Assembly: GCF_000470775.1 (NCBI RefSeq) | Contig: NC_022438.1 | Coordinates: 248,001 to 312,000 of the forward strand | DNA from: Leifsonia xyli subsp. cynodontis DSM 46306 | GTDB taxonomy: Bacteria; Actinomycetota; Actinomycetes; Actinomycetales; Microbacteriaceae | DNA length: 64,000 bases | Direction: 5' to 3' | Shown here: positions 61,755 to 64,000 of the stretch, piece after piece | Position numbering within the stretch: the first letter of the stretch is position 1 | How the letters are laid out: each line of letters begins with the position of its first letter | Program-made: the position numbers and the translations under genes | The notes under the pieces: model-generated | What the model saw: only the letters and a program-made list of their open reading frames with translations | What the model was told of the DNA's origin: nothing | Databases searched by the model: none

Positions 61755-62131
61755 CGGCGTTCCCGCACGATCCGCACCGCCACATCCCCGAACGGCACGT
61801 CGATCGGCGCCTCCGGTTTGTGGACCGTCACCTCCACCGAGTACACCGGCGAATGCGCGAGCACCACACCGGCGACGCGCTCGGCGACGGTCTCGATGAG
61901 GTCCACCGGGTTCCGTCTCACGGCTTCCACGATCTCCACCGCGAGCTCTCCGTAGTGGACCGTCTGCCGGAGGTCATCGCTCGCGGCCGGGCTCGCGAGG
62001 TCGAGCCAGGCGGTCACATCGACCACGAAATCCTGGCCGTTCTCACGCTCGAAGCCGTACACTCCGTGGTTCGCACGAACGCGGAGTCCCGTGAGGAGGA
62101 GAGAGTCGGCCGGTCTATCGGTTCTGGTCAT
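61751..62131 (-). CDS. folB: Dihydroneopterin aldolase
   Basis: The 126-residue enzyme cleaves dihydroneopterin to the HPPK substrate. It has LTGLRVRANHGVYGFERENG, FVVDVTAWLDL, and the C-terminal VEVTVHKPEAPID (conserved Lys-Pro). ATG 62129-62131 lies inside the end of folP (17-base overlap), so the two are translationally coupled. Confidence 0.95.
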   Translation of the reverse strand: MTRTDRPADSLLLTGLRVRANHGVYGFERENGQDFVVDVTAWLDLASPAASDDLRQTVHYGELAVEIVEAVRRNPVDLIETVAERVAGVVLAHSPVYSVEVTVHKPEAPIDVPFGDVAVRIVRERR

Positions 62132-62927
62132 CACTTCCACCTTGCCACGCCCGCAGGACATCGAGGGCGATCCGCGTCGATGCGACATCGTGGACGCGCA
62201 CCGCCCACACCCCGGCCTGCGCGGCGAGCGCCGACACGACAGCCGTGGGGGCGTCCCAGTCGGCGACGGCGGAGCCGTCCGGAAGCAGAGCGCCGAGGAA
62301 GCGCTTGCGGGAGGCGCCGATGAGCACCGGGTAGCCGAGCGCCTCGATGTCGCCGAGCCCGGCGAGCACCTGCCAGTTGTGCCCGGCGTTCTTCGAGAAG
62401 CCGAGGCCGGGGTCCAGGATGAGGCGGGCCGGGTCCACACCGCGGCGCAGGAGGTCGGTGACGCGGGCGGACAGCTCCGCCCGCACCTCGGCCACCGTGT
62501 CGGAGTAGACGGCGCGCGAGTCTCCGGCGTCGAGCTCTCCGCGCCAGTGCATGACCACGTATCGCAGTCCGGTGGCGAGCACAGCGTCGGCCATTCCCGC
62601 GTCGGCGAGGCCGCCGGAGACATCGTTGATGATCGCGGCGCCGGCGTCGGCCGCGGCGCGCGCGGTGGAGGCGTTCATGGTGTCGACGCTGACGGTCACA
62701 CCGCGTTCGGCGAGCCGGCGGATCACAGGGACGACCCGTACACGCTCCTCCTCCGGATCGACCCGGCGGGCGCCGGGACGGGTGGACTCGCCCCCGACGT
62801 CGATGATGTCCGCACCCCGGGTGACCAGATCGAGCGCGTGTGCGACGGCGGCCTCGGGCTCCAGCCAGAGCCCGCCGTCGCTGAACGAGTCCGGCGTCAC
62901 GTTGAGGACGCCCATGATGGCGGTCAC
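62115..62927 (-). CDS. folP: Dihydropteroate synthase
   Basis: The 270-residue TIM-barrel enzyme joins the pterin pyrophosphate with p-aminobenzoate and is the sulfonamide target. Motifs: MGVLNVTPDSFSDGG, DVGGESTRPGARRV, INDVSGGLAD, ILDPGLGFSKNAGHNW and GASRKRFLGAL. GTG 62925-62927 overlaps the folE stop. Confidence 0.96.
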   Translation of the reverse strand: MTAIMGVLNVTPDSFSDGGLWLEPEAAVAHALDLVTRGADIIDVGGESTRPGARRVDPEEERVRVVPVIRRLAERGVTVSVDTMNASTARAAADAGAAIINDVSGGLADAGMADAVLATGLRYVVMHWRGELDAGDSRAVYSDTVAEVRAELSARVTDLLRRGVDPARLILDPGLGFSKNAGHNWQVLAGLGDIEALGYPVLIGASRKRFLGALLPDGSAVADWDAPTAVVSALAAQAGVWAVRVHDVASTRIALDVLRAWQGGSDDQNR

Positions 62928-63499
62928 TCCGCACCGCACCCGATCAGCGCGATGAGCTCCGCGCGCGCGGCCGGCTCCGCGAACTCGCCGCGCGCAGCGA
63001 GGGTCACCGTCGTCGCCCCGGACTGTCGCGGACCACGGGTGGTGACACAGCCGTGCGCCGCGCTCAGCACCACGAGCACGCCCCGCGCGCCCGCACCGGC
63101 CTCGATGGTGTCTGCGATCTGCTCGGTCAGCCGCTCCTGGATCTGCGGACGCGCGGCGAGCGTTTCGATGACGCGCGGGATGCGGCCGAGGCCGATCACG
63201 GCCTCTCCCGGCAGGTAGGCGACGTGCGCGACGCCGACGAACGGCAGCAGGTGGTGCTCGCACACCGAACGGAACGAGATCTCGCGCAGGATGACCGTCT
63301 GAGCCTGGCCCTGCTCCAGCGGAACCGGCTCGCCGAGCTCCGCTGCGGCATCCCGGCCGAGGCCCGCGAAGAACTCCGCGTAGGCGTCCGCCACGCGGGA
63401 GGGCGTGGCCCTCAGGCCCGGGCGAGACGGGTCCTCGCCGACAGCGGCGAGGACCTCAGCGACGGCCGCCTCGATGCGAGCGCGATCGAAACCGGTCAT
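62924..63499 (-). CDS. folE: GTP cyclohydrolase I
   Basis: The 191-residue enzyme makes dihydroneopterin triphosphate from GTP, the first step to folate. It has SFRSVCEHHLLPFVGVAHVA (zinc Cys and His), GLGRIPRVIETLAARPQIQE and the second zinc Cys in AAHGCVTTRGPRQSG. ATG 63497-63499 lies 11 bases after the ftsH stop. Confidence 0.97.
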   Translation of the reverse strand: MTGFDRARIEAAVAEVLAAVGEDPSRPGLRATPSRVADAYAEFFAGLGRDAAAELGEPVPLEQGQAQTVILREISFRSVCEHHLLPFVGVAHVAYLPGEAVIGLGRIPRVIETLAARPQIQERLTEQIADTIEAGAGARGVLVVLSAAHGCVTTRGPRQSGATTVTLAARGEFAEPAARAELIALIGCGAE

Positions 63500-63510
63500 G
63501 CGACGCGTGA

Positions 63511-64000
63511 CTAGGCGGTTGCGGGTCGCGGCTTGATGGCGGGAGAGCGCTTCGGCTTCGATGTCGGAGGCTCGGAGTCGACGCCGCCGTCCACAGCGCC
63601 CGCGTCGATCGGGGCCTTCGGGAACTCGATCGGCGGGACGTCCGAGAGGGGGCGGTTGTCGCTGGAGAGCCACTGGGGCCGCTCCGGCAGCTTCTTCACC
63701 TCGGTGAAGATCTCGGAGATCTGGTTGTGATCGAGCGTCTCATGTTCGAGCAGCGCGGCAGCCAGGCGATCCAGGATGGCGCGGTTGTCGTTGAGGACCT
63801 GCCACGCCTCGTCGTGCGCCTTCTCGATGAGCGCGCGCACCTCGGCGTCGACGCGCTCGGCGATCCGCTCGGAGTAGTCGCGCTGGTGGCCCATGTCCCG
63901 GCCGAGGAACATCTCCCCGTTCGCCTGACCGAGCTTGACCGAGCCGATGTCGGCGCTCATGCCGTACTCGGTGACCATCTTGCGGGCGATCGAGGTCGCC
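63511..64000 (-). CDS. ftsH: ATP-dependent zinc metalloprotease FtsH, C-terminal part (window edge)
   Basis: The gene runs off the right edge; 163 residues of the C-terminus are visible. ATSIARKMVTEYGMSADIGS and LGRDMGHQRDYSERIAERVD belong to the FtsH protease domain, downstream of the HEXXH zinc site. The tail is Pro/Lys-rich. It heads the folate operon folE-folP-folB-folK. Confidence 0.95.
   Translation of the reverse strand, partial: ATSIARKMVTEYGMSADIGSVKLGQANGEMFLGRDMGHQRDYSERIAERVDAEVRALIEKAHDEAWQVLNDNRAILDRLAAALLEHETLDHNQISEIFTEVKKLPERPQWLSSDNRPLSDVPPIEFPKAPIDAGAVDGGVDSEPPTSKPKRSPAIKPRPATA

Overview
The window is high-GC actinobacterial DNA whose core genes and synteny (rplK-nusG-secE-tRNA-Trp; ftsH-folE-folP-folB-folK-DUF3180-PH-PH-DUF2520-panC-lysS-clpC-radA) are typical of Microbacteriaceae. 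The mix of decayed insertion sequences and frameshifted surface-protein genes fits a plant-associated, genome-decaying genus such as Leifsonia. Species is inferred from gene content and style only.

Layout. 1-4.7 kb: rplK end, nusG, secE, tRNA-Trp, a RecQ helicase with a phosphoribosyltransferase-like tail, and a Gly-rich membrane protein. 4.8-6.0 kb: an IS481 element whose transposase carries an in-frame stop, plus the tail of a second copy. 6.0-44.1 kb: an accessory, secretion-centred region. It holds three clusters of SipW-type signal peptidase plus TasA/CalY-like or RCC1-repeat exoproteins (6.6-8.7, 19.5-25.0 and 42.9-44.1 kb), four 832-845 aa LuxR-type regulators, an exosortase-like/WecB/processive glycosyltransferase operon, a GH25 muramidase and an Ig-domain protein with LAxTG-like wall anchors, a GH43 enzyme, a DsbA-like thioredoxin beside a Cys-containing secreted protein, and tandem secreted paralogues of unknown family. 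An IS30 remnant sits at 18.5-19.4 kb. Embedded at 30.7-34.6 kb is an Mg2+ module: M-box riboswitch, Pro-rich leader peptide, mgtA and mgtC. 44.7-64 kb: mostly housekeeping genes with a tRNA-Ser, a short gene graveyard (45.7-46.4 kb), radA, clpC, cardiolipin synthase, ctaG-like, lysS, panC and the folate operon, ending inside ftsH.

Main hypothesis. Three of the LuxR-type proteins (9079, 25171 and 35379) are paralogues that keep a Walker-B-like acidic strand but have lost the Walker A lysine. Two of them directly adjoin SipW/TasA/RCC1 clusters, and the third lies next to the cluster run by the fourth, canonical-P-loop regulator. Hexamers TGAGTG/CACTCA cluster in the non-coding DNA upstream of the exoprotein and envelope genes, up to four in 111 bp. 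This looks like a dedicated surface-matrix regulon in which LuxR-type proteins switch on SipW-processed exoproteins, polysaccharide synthesis and wall-anchored hydrolases.

Several genes of this system carry single-base insertions in short homopolymers (C7 at 8308, A3 at 20539, C6 at 21708). These could be decay, phase variation or sequencing error; the sequence alone cannot decide.
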